Source of the DNA: Deuterostichococcus epilithicus
Lineage: Eukaryota > Chlorophyta > Trebouxiophyceae > Prasiolales > Stichococcaceae
Direction of reading: 5' to 3'
Length of the DNA: 64,000 bases
Assembly (NCBI GenBank): GCA_033439295.1
Contig: JAVTLE010000016.1
Coordinates: forward strand, 1,674,001-1,738,000
Both the position numbers and the translations under genes were made by a program. The stretch's first letter is position 1. The number at the start of each line of letters is the position of its first letter. A model generated the notes under the pieces. It ran no database searches. It was not told the origin of the DNA and saw nothing but the letters and a program-made list of their open reading frames with translations. Below are positions 24,078 through 35,300 of the stretch, in pieces.

Positions 24078-26294
24078 TCAGTGCCAGCAGCCAGGGCAGG
24101 ACAGTTTTGCTCCGTAGGCAGGTCCCCGCACAGTGCGCAGGCAACCATACTCACCTAGGTACCACACACAACAGCAGAGAGCTGCATCAAAGAGCGCCTG
24201 TGTATTGTTGTGCTTGCCTGCGTATTTGGAGTAGTGGTTCAGCAGCTCCTCAGGGTACTTCTCGTCGCCCTCTGGGTGCGTCTGCGTCGCCTTAACGGCT
24301 GGGTGCGCCGCTATGACACCCATCCATCTGTGCAGCCGCGGCGTGTCGTGTGGCAGCGAGAAGCCACGGTAGTGCTCCAGGATGTGCTGCGAGCGAAGAA
24401 CGATGCAATGTTGAGGCATATGAGATGCAATGTCAGGGCAGGTGCATTGGCACAGTCTAGATGCGCTGTTCTGCAGTGTCGCACGGGCCGCTGTGTAGCA
24501 ACACTGACATGGGCAGCAAGCGCGGTCGCCAGCCACATGGCAGCAGCAGACTTGCATCCTGCGCACACCAATGGACTTTCTGACTTGACGATCTCGATGC
24601 AGGTTAGCCGCCACAAGCAGAGCCCCCGAACCTGCCGCAGGAACCAGGGCGCCAGCGCCGCGTCCACGAGGGAGAAGTCGCTGCCCATGAAGAACGGGCC
24701 GCTCGGGTGCGCCTCGCCCTCCAGCCATGCGGCCTCCGCCCGCAGCTTCTCGGCGCACTCCGCCTGCTGCTGCTTGTCCTGAGCAAGGAGGCAACAAGTT
24801 GGGCCGGTGCAGCCCGGCGCGCTGTGGCCATCAAGCACGAGGAGACGACCACCGGGCCGGCAGACTACTGCGTGTGCGGGGAGGCAACTGTCGAGAGCCA
24901 GGTGGTGCGTGTGCATCTGCGATTGGCGTGCAGCTACTTCCACGACGTGCATAATGGGGCCGGGGAAACCTCAACCTCAAGCTTGGACCCTGGAGCGTAG
25001 GCCGCACCTGCCGCACGAGGAAGCTGTAGAAGGTGGGCACATATTTGGAGGCGAAGCGGTCGATGAGGATGCGGGCGCGGGCGCGCGCCACAGGGGCCTC
25101 TGGCAGCAGCGGCTTCTCCTTGTGCCAGTCTTCCAGGAACTCATTGCAGATGCTGCAGAGGAAGGCTGTCAATTCGTTCACCAGGAAGCATGCAGCGGCC
25201 TGGATGTAGGCGTCAAGCACCAGGTGTTGCGAGTCTAGTGTCACACGGCGGATCTGGCGGCGCGGCGGCTGTGCTGCGAGGCCGCGGCAGCCCGCCATGG
25301 CGGCTGGCACACATGAAGAGCTGCAGGGCGGGGTGCCGGCAGCGCACACAACGGCACGCTTCGCAGCCGCATCCGCTTCCACAGCAGAGGCTTCACCCAG
25401 ACTCAGCAGAGGCTTCACCCAGACTCAGCGTCAACTTGCATGGTTCCTGAAGACTGGCGGGATGCAACATGGCGAGGGGGAGCAGGGACGGCATCGCACT
25501 TGCTCTCATAGACGCTCTGCACTTTGCCGCCATCGTCTTTGACCACCAACACGGGGACCTTTCCTGCGCATCCAGACAAGCATGCACAATTGGATATGGT
25601 CCTTGCAGCAACCTATCGCATGCACAGAGCCATTGAGGCATGGGAGCGCTGCACACCCACCGAGCGGATTGAGCCTGAGCCACCACTCCGGCTTTTCGTC
25701 TATTTGGAACCACTGGCCTGCGGTGCAAAACTTGCAGTGTCTCTACTTCGTTCTGCCGCTGGCCAGCACAACGGTTCGCCTTGCTTTCTCTATGAAGCCT
25801 CATCAGGGTGCATCCTGCATCATGAGACACTTACCTGTCGATGTATTCTTGAGCGCCACTTCATGAAGTGTCTGGGATCAAGTGCAGAAGCTCCTCATCT
25901 CGGCGCGCGGTATATCAGAACATGCATGTATTCATTTCGTTCACGGCAATGCGCCAATCCTGATACAGCACTCACATACGGCGCGCCCTTGGCCTCGAGC
26001 GTAATCCAGGTGCGCTGCGCAAATGGGCAGAACCTGATGCAGACGACGACGAGTTTGAGTGGCCGCAAAGTGCTCACTCAAGTACGGTGCACCAGCTTGC
26101 ATGCCCTATGCCGACCCATTCAGTGCCCAGTGACCTTTTGCGCATGCCACGCGCATGCCATGCACTTTGGGTGATGGTAGGCGAGCCATTGCGAACGGCA
26201 GTTTTTGTTTGCCTAACCAAAGACCGCACCAGGCGCTCAAGTAATTGAGACCGGACTTCCAGACTGGCTCCGATTGCAGAGACTTTGTCGCCAT
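24078..26294 (-). CDS. Glutathione S-transferase, Cys-type (omega/lambda-like)
   Basis: Thioredoxin-fold transferase or thiol reductase using glutathione. Exons on - join in phase: 26230-26294 (start MATKSLQSEP), 25976-26033 (FCPFAQRTWITLEAKGAPY), a 37-nt micro-exon at 25835-25871 (TLHEVALKNTST), then GKVPVLV and VYESN, ICNEFLEDW, a C-terminal helical domain (FMGSDFSLVDAALAPWF) and LHRWMGVIAAHPAVKAT. The CPF motif has the catalytic Cys of omega, lambda and DHAR classes rather than Ser or Tyr. VPVLV with ES forms the glutathione site. No transit peptide is seen, so it is likely cytosolic. The last ~40 codons, after YSKYAG, continue open to a stop at 24078. They may be partly intron, because a GTGAGT donor-like site follows LCCCVWYLG. 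Confidence 0.88.
25383..25426. repeat. Perfect 22-bp tandem duplication in a GST intron
   Basis: Two identical 22-base units (AGCAGAGGCTTCACCCAGAC plus TC) stand head to tail at 25383-25404 and 25405-25426, between GST exons. They look like a recent slippage or repair duplication. Confidence 0.9.
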
Positions 26295-26865
26295 CCCAAC
26301 GGGATTGCGGTAGATACAGTTGATGAAGCTGGTGCGTGTCGCCTTCGCGATCTGCAGTCAAAGATGGATCAGTTGATGAAAGCAATCTGTGCCTCGAGAC
26401 TGACATTAGATCTGTCAGCGGCCTGATCCAACGTTTTGTTGGAGGAGCCATTTAGAAGCTGAGTTTGGCACCCGAACAAGCAAGGCGGCAAAACTAGCGG
26501 CAAGTCGAGCGCCGATCTTTACAGAACTGGTGAAGTCGTGTGTCAGGCCCGCGAGCAACCGGTGCTTGTCTTGCATGCAGCGGTTGGTAGTGCGTGCTGA
26601 AACCCACGGCATATCGAGTCTTCAGTCTGGCAGGAACGCATTTTGGCGCACAAGCAGCACGACAGCAAACAGTGATGTGTGGTTCTGGTGGCTGTGCTAC
26701 ATATCTTTGTCGACAGTTGCCAGGTGTCTATCCCGATCACGCGGCGCCTTTCACCAATGCCGCCAGCAGCTTCGCAGTGCCGCCAGATGTTTGGGGGCAT
26801 CCGCCCATTCGCCTGCCTGCCGCCAGCACCAGATTAGTGCCAGTGACGTTCGGCGGTCCCCTCGT
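26295..26865. other. GST 5' flank and CK1 kinase 3' flank
   Basis: It holds the GST promoter and the 3' region of the kinase gene on the same strand. A TGTAA on the - strand at 26519-26523 is the nearest polyadenylation candidate for the kinase, about 340 bases past its stop. No further gene is supported. Confidence 0.45.
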
Positions 26866-29828
26866 TCACTCCTCTGTGGAGCAGATGCCGGCAGCCTCGC
26901 CAAGCAGGGAGCGGAAATCACGGTCGTACTGTGGCACCGCCCCCGGCTGCAGCGCCTTGGCGTGCTCCACCCACCGCCGCAGGAACAGCGGCACCGCCTG
27001 TGGGCAGTGTCGCGCTTTTGTGAATGGACTACCTCATTGACCTCACCGATTGGGATGGATGCACATGTCGGCGACATCATTGCAGCAGCTCGGCGCGCTC
27101 CATCCACAACCACGGGAATGGCGGCAGCGCCTGTGGGCCGGGTTGCTGGCGGTGTTGAATGGCAGCGAAGTAAGGCAAAGCATGTCGTTCAGCACGCAGG
27201 AAGCCCGGCAGGCTGCTTTCACATCTTTTGACGCCCACAGAGCCTATAATGCCACACTGCAGTGCACAGTGAAGCGGTTCTCGCCCGCTGCCCGCAGCCC
27301 CGCGGCATATCGGTGCAGTATGAAGCCTTAATGCTGTAAGATCGGCTCTCGAGACATAATGCCAAGATCCTCGGTCAAGGTTCCTGCGGTCGAGAAGTCA
27401 CTAGTCCGAAGGAAGCGTACCTGCTTGGCGCACTGGCTGCGCCACACGGCAGCGCGGTCGGCAGCAAAGCCCGCCAGCTCGTGGCGCGCCCAGCCGCCAG
27501 CGGGGCAGTGTCGCTTGCCGTCCGGCTGCATCGTCACGTCCCACGCCAGGTCCCTGCCCGTCCACATCTGCAGGAGGATATGCATGTCTTGGCCTTGGGG
27601 TGGCCATCGGCAAGATCTGCCCGCCTGCAAAGCTCTCGCGCCAGCGCCAGGTCCCTGCATGTCCACATCTGCAGACGGACAGCTGTGCATGGGCATGTGT
27701 GTTAAGATCGCCAGTGATGGGCGGCAAGGTTCGCCTGCAGCAGCGGGCTCAGCACGCACAGTCTGCCAGGCTCAGCAAACCGAGGCTCACAGACACATTC
27801 GAGCTGGATCGCCTGCCGCAGCCGCAGGTGAGCATGACTATCTTGGGGTATCGTATAGTCACACTCTTTGACATGAAAGCGAGAACATCGGCGCGCCTCC
27901 AGCAGGGTGTAGCCGAGCGACTCCAGGTCATCCGATGGCCCCGTCTCCTGAGACATCAGACTCCTGCAGAAAGCACCATCGACAGCTCCTCTTCCACTGT
28001 TCGCATTGGGATGTAGGGTAGGATAAGTGCACGGTCATTGTCACAATACTTGCATGATGCTGATGCGGAGGCTCCCACGGCGCTGCATGCACGATGCTGC
28101 CAGTAGCGACAGGCATACACGCCACCGACTGCATGTCCAGTGTATTGGGCCGCGGTCGCTGCGCGGCGCGCCAGGAACTGTCGTCTGGGACATCAGCGAC
28201 ATGCTTGCAAACCACCGATTGCGACGTTTCAAACTTATACCGTGCAACAACCGGCCGACTGCCCAGCGCGCCCAGTGCTGTGCCGGCAGCAGCTTGCATG
28301 CAGACAAGACCAACTGCTGATAAAATCGTTGTGCCTCGAACGACCAACTGCTGATGCAGAGCTTGCCTGGTGCTGGCGTAGTCGGGCGTGCCGCCGAATT
28401 CGGCGCGCAGGATGAGCGAGGTCGGTAGGGGGCGTGCAAAGCCAAAGTCGACCAGCACAGCATAAGCGCCGCCCAGCCCGGCCTGCTGCACACTGAGATC
28501 CACGCAGAAGTTGCCTGCATGTTTTGCAGACCAAATGTTGAGGCCGTATGTTCCGAGACCTGAACAACAACACCACAGATAGCGTTGCAACGGCCTCTCA
28601 AAGCCTGAAAGAACGAGTCGCAGGACACTCACATGCATGCAAAGGTGCAGGCGGGTCGATGCGCCTACAAGCAACTATGCTGCAGGCAGTTGATAGTCAC
28701 GCACCTGGCTTGACATCACGATGCAGTATGCCGCGGTGGTGGCAGTACTGCAGCGCCTGCATGCAAAATTGGCAATTCAATGTTGGCCTGCAGACGACAC
28801 CTGCAATTGTCTGCAGCCAATGAGCTTGTGCATGGTCCTTGGAAGTCGCTGGTCACATCAAGCAGCAAGGTGAGAATACCACAACCTCACCGTCAACATC
28901 TGGTTGGCAAACCGGAAGAAGAGCCTGCGGATGCGAGACAGCCCGCCGCCGATGAGGCTGTCCAGGCTGCTGCCCAGCAGCTGCATCGCGATCCACGGTC
29001 GCACCTGGCCCTCGGTGCATGTGACCAGCCCCCGGCCGTACACTGCAGTATAGCATGCAGAGCATCCTACGTAGGCATATGTGCTTTGTTGTGGGCACTC
29101 AGCGGCCGTCAGGCTGCGTGACGACAAGCTGCGCCTCCCATGTCCAGCCTTCCGCTGCTACTTCTACCTGCTGATGCAGGACAGGCGTTTCATATCTCTG
29201 TGAAAATTTGCGCACTGTCCTGCTGCCACAGAGCCCATCAGCCTTACCGCACTTCGACATCGGGACAGTGCAGGCAGCACCTTCGGCGATGCCAAACTGC
29301 TGGATGTTGGGGACGCTACTGAGGACGGCGCCCAGCCGCACATAGCTGTCCCACTCGGCCAGGTGCACCTCGTAGGCGGCATCGTCCTCCGCATTCACCG
29401 GATGCCCCAGCTTCAGCGCCACCCAGACGCCTGCTGCACACATCGATACGTTTTGTACTTGTTGCGTTTCATCGCCAAGTCTCTTTGGGCTGTCTGTAAC
29501 AAACATCAGCGCTGTAATGCGCGGACTCCGTCACCTGTCTCAGAGTGGCGGCCGAGGAACACCTGGCACTGTCCGCCTGCGATGGTTAGGAATGCGCAAG
29601 CATGTCAAGAGCTTTGCTGCATGCGCCAGCTGCGCATCAGCGCTGAGTGGCAGAGGCTCGGCGGGCGAGTATAGACAGATTGTCAATTGCCAACCCACTG
29701 AATCGGATGCGCTGCTGCAGCATAAGACTAAAGGTTCGCGCACCATCGCCGATTCGTTTGTCAATCTTGTAGCGCTGCACACTGAGCGGCGGCAAAAAAT
29801 GGCATGGGCGCTGGACCTTGCGGACCAT
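26866..29828 (-). CDS. Casein kinase 1-like protein kinase
   Basis: Ser/Thr kinase of the CK1/VRK/TTBK type. Starting at ATG 29828, the first exon ends the glycine loop (YKIDKRIGDGARTF). The next carries the ATP lysine (VWVALKLGHP) and the C-helix region (EVHLAEWDSYVRL, VPNIQQFG). Then come the hinge (RPWIAMQLLGSSLDSL), the catalytic loop HRDVKPGNF, DFGFARPL, TPDYAST, and the CK1 signature DDLESLGYTLLE (KxRRDDLESL in other members), followed by an exon with WTGRDLAWDV. The last exon ends LGEAAGICSTEE with TGA at 26866-26868. Catalytic Lys, HRD Asp, Asn and DFG are present, so it should be active. One intron needs a GC donor (GAG|GCGCGC). The junction near 29020 is not resolved. The kinase is divergent from the Iojap gene. 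Confidence 0.85.
27079..27137 (-). repeat. Degenerate copy of the last CK1 exon's 5' edge
   Basis: The start of the final kinase exon with its acceptor (26960-27004 on +, encoding AVPLFLRRWVEHAK on -) has a copy at 27093-27137, and weaker similarity continues to 27079. The copy lies in the intron just upstream in the transcript and preserves CACAG|GC. It reads roughly ALPPFPWLWMERAE. Confidence 0.75.
27544..27674 (-). repeat. Near-exact copy of the acceptor edge of a second CK1 exon
   Basis: Thirty bases spanning CTGCAG and the start of the WTGRDLAWDV exon (27544-27573) recur at 27645-27674 with two mismatches, inside the upstream intron. Both have a usable CTGCAG acceptor. Confidence 0.85.
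28308..28355 (-). repeat. Short copy of a CK1 exon end and donor
   Basis: Fourteen identical bases (- strand ATCAGCAGTTGGTC, exon end plus GT) occur at 28342-28355, the proposed donor after TPDYAST...LHQQL, and again at 28308-28321 just downstream in the intron. Confidence 0.6.
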
Positions 29829-30511
29829 TCTGTTGACTCAATGCTGTGCACAGCACCTGCTTCCAGCGACGCTGCTGCAAAATTTTTAGACTGCAGCCGC
29901 GTCTCCAGTCCTGCAGCAGAGTTGTACAGCCTTTTCCGACCTTGCAAGCAGAGCTCAATGCTTAAAAGTGCGCGGTGAGCACAGTACTTATGTGCTGTGA
30001 TGAGTCGCTGCGAGGAGCAGGCGGCAGCAAGCAGCAGCAGTGTGCGTGGCAGAGTGCCCTACTGTGTTGTCTGTGCTCGTGCCTCCAACACCTCTCAAAG
30101 TCCAATCCCTCCCGAAAGAGCAGCAATTTTTCTGGCAGATGTGAAAGTCCGTCTGCAGCACAAAGCGCTCGACCGGAGCCGTCAGCTGCGCAAGAGGGCA
30201 GACTGTAAGCAGTAGAAGTGTGCGCCAGTCTAATTGTCGGTGGGGCAAAATTCCCTACGTTTGGATGTTGTAGGCCCCTTGTCTCTTCCGAGATGCACCG
30301 CGCAGGTAGAGCACGCACACGCACAGTTGCGCTTGTTCAAATATCATTCAAGCCATAATTTTCAGCGAGTCCCGCGCGCCACGCCGCACCACACCGCTGC
30401 CGCGAAAAAAATCGCAAGCCGCCTTGCGAAACTTCCGACAGCGCAAAGTCGCTTGTTCCCGACAACTTGCCCGCGACTTTGGTCTGAAACCGTCTGACAG
30501 ATCTCAGGAAG
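29829..30511. promoter_or_regulatory. Shared 5' region of the divergent CK1-like and Iojap genes
   Basis: The two start codons are about 680 bases apart and point away from each other. Several small open frames occur, but none with a motif. No TATA box is evident. Confidence 0.45.
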
Positions 30512-32009
30512 ATGTTTGCTTCTGCCCTTTGCGGTTCTCCACCTCTATGCCCGTCGTGCGCCGCGAAGGTGCAGTCCCCAGCACCGCGCAGCGATCGACA
30601 TGCACAAGCCAGCATGCATAATCTCTCAAATCGTGGTGATGTTTGTAATTTTAACCTTCATGCCTGCACCATTCGCGTTGCCATGCAGGTTTTCGTGCAA
30701 CGGCGGAGATCGCCGTGGCACAGCAGAGCGGCCAGGCCGCTGCAGACATCCGCCGCATTGAGCAGGAAGGTGCGCATGTCATCACATGATGACTTGCAGA
30801 GAAAGTTTGCTTAAGGTGGTCTGAGGCAAGCACGTAGCATTGCTCCTGCTTGACGCAGGCGTCACACTACACGGGTGTCGTCGATGAGCTCAACGGCTCG
30901 CCGCTGATGCCGCACATCGTGGACTCGCCGGAGGGGTCGCCCGTTGTGCGCGAGCAGCCGTCGCACGGCACCAGCAGTGGCGGCGCGGCAGGCGTCGCAG
31001 CCTCAGAGGAGGAGCGGGATGAGAGCCGAGACTTTGCCGTCGCCATGGCGCAGCTAGCCCACGAAACAAAGGGCAATGACATCATGGTGCTGCATGTGGC
31101 GCCCCTCATTTACTGGACCAGCTACATGGTGGGTCGTAGATCTTTACAGCACCTGCTTGGCATTCGTCGACCACGAGAGCTACAAACTGCTGCTCAACGC
31201 TTGCTCGGTCTCGCAGTCCATGCCGGATGCTGACACCCCAAATGCTGACGCCGCTGTACGACTGCCCCATCACCTGACTGTGTCGTGGCACAGGTGTTTA
31301 TCACAGTCTTCTCCAGGCCGCAGCTGGGCGCGGTGCTGGGCAAAATGGAGAAGGAAGCAGCGGAGAAGTGGGACCGGCGCCTCAATGACGGCGCCCACCC
31401 AAGCAGGTGCTCTGTCAGCCCTGAGCACAATGCTGCAGCACTGTTGCGTCCCTTTCACAACTGCCGCAAGCTCACTCGTCGAATTTTGACACGCAGCATG
31501 CCCAGCCACTCTTGTCTGGTTCTGTCGGGTGTGCTGGCAGACGCATCAAGGGCATTCAACTGCTGCGTCAGAGGAGGTGAACTGGTTTGCGAATGCAGAA
31601 CGGAGTGGGAAGTGCTGGACCTGGGCGATGTCGTCATCCACGTCTTCACTGCGGAGCAGCGTGAGAATTATGACTTGGAGACGTTCTACGGCGCAGCAGA
31701 AGAGGTGACTGCCGATGCCCCCATGTCCCGGGGATGCGGTCCACTGTCCCCGCAACGATGGACACGAAATCCAAAGCGCAAACGGATGGCCTGCATCAAA
31801 TGGGGTCGGCCAAGCACGCACACAATTAGCGAGAGCACCTGATTTGTGCGGCTGGGCTGACCGGGAGGGAGTGATGTGCATGAAAGGCGGCCCAGCGCTC
31901 CGAGAATGACACTGCTGTGCTTCGTACATCGTAGGTGGAGCTACCGTTCACCACTGAGAGCTTCGCGGCGCAGAGGGATGCTGACATTGCTTGGGCCAAG
32001 AATCTGTAG
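30512..32009 (+). CDS. Iojap/RsfS ribosomal silencing factor, probably organellar
   Basis: RsfS/Iojap proteins bind large-subunit protein uL14 and keep ribosomal subunits apart; plant forms act in plastids or mitochondria. Five exons join in phase (30512-30769, 30859-31128, 31294-31406, 31599-31704, 31935-32009) to 273 aa. The first ~85 residues are basic and Ser/Ala/Arg-rich (PWHSRAARPLQTSAALSRK), as in a transit peptide. The conserved domain follows: DFAVAMAQLAHETKGNDI, HVAPLIYWTSYM, VFSRPQLGAVLGKMEKEA, EWEVLDLGDVVIHVFTAEQ (broken by no intron) and YDLETFYGAAEE, ending in WAKNL and TAG. ATG 30512 and the in-frame ATG 30684 are both possible starts; the second still leaves a targeting leader. 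It is divergent from the CK1-like kinase. Confidence 0.93.
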
Positions 32010-32327
32010 CTTATGCCCAACCGCCGCATCGCCGAGCTTGTGCGGGACTGAATCGTAATCTGCACTGGCATTGCTCTTATTGACCTCAGCGGACAGTCAT
32101 GATGGAAAGCTTGGGAAAGTCGTGGAAGAACCGTCCTGCCCATCCTGCACACGGCAGCCCCTCATGAAACCTTGCTGCCGCCGCGGCGCGCTTCCTGTAG
32201 GCACCGATGTACTTCCATGATCACCTCACGTGCCATCGCGCAGTCTGCCGGCCAGTCATCGGATTGCAGTGATCCATCTGTTTCGGGTCATGCCTTGAGA
32301 TCGGAATAGCTAGCAAGGCGAAGCAGC
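32010..32327. other. Gap between the Iojap and TAF5 genes (same strand)
   Basis: About 320 bases holding the Iojap 3' UTR and the TAF5 promoter. No TGTAA on + and no clear promoter element were found. Confidence 0.4.
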
Positions 32328-35300
32328 ATGAAGGACACCGAACTTGACAAGATCGTCCTCCAGTACCTACAAAAGCGCAGGCACGCATCGCGATCTGTTT
32401 CTGCTTCAGGTCTCTCAACAACCTTATGAGATGGCCGGGACATCCGGTTGCGCAGAGACCAGGCTGCTGGCATTGAATTTGGCTGCCTTAGATTGAGGAC
32501 GGCGTCACCACCTGCTCGCGCGCAGGTTCACAAACGCCGAACGCCTGTTCCGGGAGGAGGCCAATCTGATGAGTGACGCGGGAGCGGGGACGCCAGCGGA
32601 TCCCGGCGTCTTTGAGGACCTGGTGCTGTTCAATGTGGCCGACGGCGACACGCGGCGCTTCCTGGAGGAGTTTGACCGCCTGGCCGCCTGGATCGACAGC
32701 TCCCTGGACCTGTACAAGGTGCAGCCGCTAGATAGTGTCAAATTGTATCGGCCGGGATGTCGCTCAGCTGCAACTCCAGCTGCCAGCGGACGTGGCTCCT
32801 CCGCTGGTCTGCCTGCCTGCGCCTTGCGCCAGTTTAACATAGGCCTGCGCCTTGCGCCAGTTTAACATAGGCAGGCGCCGGCGCCGTCTGGATCACAACA
32901 CAGCCGATCGAATGTTGCTACAACAGGCGGAGATGTCTAGGGTGCTGTGGCCGGCCTTCGTGCACTGCTACCTGGGGCTGGTCAAGCGCAACGCGACGGC
33001 GGAGGCGCACCAGCTCATATTGCGGCACAAGGCGCGTTTCACCGATGCCGCTGCCGGCGCCGCGAACCAGCAGCACACGCAGGTGCGCAAGGAACTCAGA
33101 CACTTCATCTGTGACGCCGATCGTGCCTGGCTCTGATCAGCGCTGCTGGTCAGTTGGTGTATGGGACGAAACGGCTGCAGGTGTGCGGGATCTTGTTTCA
33201 CAGCCACGAAGTGCAGTAGGATCGAAAACCAACGTCATTGTAACCTCGGAGCCTGCGGCATGCCCCGCAGGAGGTGAGGGAGCTTGCAGCGGTGGCGGTG
33301 CCACAGCACCTGGCCACCAGCCGCGTCGCGCAGGCGGCGGCCGGCTCGCGGTTGCACCTCACGCTGACGGGCTTCAGCCTGGAGCTGCTCATGGGCTTTC
33401 TGCACTCAGCGCGCCTGTCCCTGGTGCTGGGCATCCTCAACGAGCACGTCACCTTCCAGGTGCCCTCTGGCGATTGTGCTGGCGTACAGACACAGCCGCC
33501 TTGGTGCCGGTCACGCGGTGTCGGTCGCATGGTGGAATGCGGCTTGCAGGCACAAGAGCTCCATGCAGCTCGAACTCGCCGCCTTGCATTTTTAAAGCCG
33601 GCCGTTTTGGCAGGCAGTCTGATTAGCAGGGTGCCTTGCAGGGACTGATTGCTGACTGATTGCAATGTCCAAACTCATGCACCAGGTGGCGCAGGGGCCG
33701 CCAGCGGCGGCCAGGAGGGGCAGGATGCCGAGGCAAAGGCCTTCCTGGCACAAAGTTGGTTCAGACACCTGGTCGTGTTGCCGTGAGCATGCAGGTGACG
33801 GAAGGGCCGCCGTTTGAGGGCATGCAAGAGGGCCAGGAGATGGAAGCAGAGGCGTTCGAGGCAGAGCAGTGGGAACAACTTTGTCACGGTGCCGGGCGGA
33901 TGCATGCACAGGTGACAGAGGGGCCGCCGGTTGGGGGCGCGCAAGAGGGGCAGGATGCGGAAGCCGAGGCTTTCGAGGCCGGGCAGCGTGAGGTGGCGGC
34001 CTTCAACACCGCGCAGCTGCGCCTGGGCATCCTGCAGGTCAGCTAACTTCGTTATCTGACCTTCGCATCGATATCTGGCCTCCGCATCAATTAGCTTATG
34101 GGAGTGATATGTCATCAAGTGAAGGCCCTTGAGACCTCAAAGGTCCTTCGAGCACTGCCCAGCCGGGCCTTGTCGTTGTCTGGGTCAGCTGCTTCTCCAT
34201 TGTCACCAAGCAGAGGTGCTGGGGCAACGTGACCTGATTTGGTTCCGCCGCTAAGTGCCTCGCGAATGGCAGTCCAAGGGTGTGCAGCGGAGATGTGCCA
34301 GCCAGCCGATGCAAGGGCATGAACCAGGCCGAAGGGCCGTGGCCACCCCTGGGAGAGCTCCATGCAGTGCCTTGCCCGGCAGATCCACGAGAGGTTTGGT
34401 ATCTGCCACCCCCGCTGTGCGACCGCAGGGCAGCATCGAGGACAAGTTCCAGACGCTGCAAGCGCAGCGCACCGAGGCGGCGCTGGAGAACGTGCCGGAG
34501 ACAGACGCCGACGGCAAGCCGCTGACGAAGAAGGCGCGCGCCGCGCTCGTCAAGGTCGCCGAGCAGGTGCGGCTTGCTGTATATTCCGCACCGGACGCAG
34601 CTTGCAGGGAAGAATGCTCATGCGGTGTGTCGAGGGTCCTCGGGCCTGCATCAACAGGTGACGGCAAGCCGCTGACGACGAAGGCGCGAGCATTTGCGGC
34701 TGTTGAAGGGCAGTCACGCCAGGTCCGGGTTTGATTTGAAAGCATGCAGCATTTCGGGTGCTGCGAAGGCTGCTGATGCATGTGCCATTGAGGTCCGCAG
34801 ATGGTCATTTTTGACACCTGACGGCGCCTCATGCCCTCAGCTGCAAGCTGCGCACCACCGGCCTTTGAGAGACTGGAAGCAATTTGGCAGACTGATACTT
34901 TATAGTCGTTTAAGAGGACCAACCGTCCCTCGGAGCGCAGGCGCAGCTGGCACTGGCGGAGGCTGCTGCAGAGCGCATCAAGGCAGCAGTGGCGCGCAAC
35001 ACCCCGCATATTGATAGACGACCTAAGTGACCGACAGTCTTCCAACTCAGTGTCTCCCAATTCACGGGTGGCTGTGGAGTGCATCGTGGCGACGGCGCCA
35101 TGCAACGATGCTAAGATCGGTGGACATATAGGATGACTGACAGTCCTCCAGTGCATCCGATCTTCCCTTGGTACGGCCAGGCGCGGCTGTCACAGGCAGA
35201 GACTCGCGTACATCGAGACCGCCATGCCGCGCGAGTGTGGATTCCCCCGGGCTCTCGAGACACGACTGTGCACTGTCCATCGTGCGCAGGCGCGGCTGGC

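Noticed and set aside
34251-35156. A 301-codon - strand frame
   Set aside because: It is antisense to TAF5 exons and introns and has no motif. TAF5 on + explains the region.
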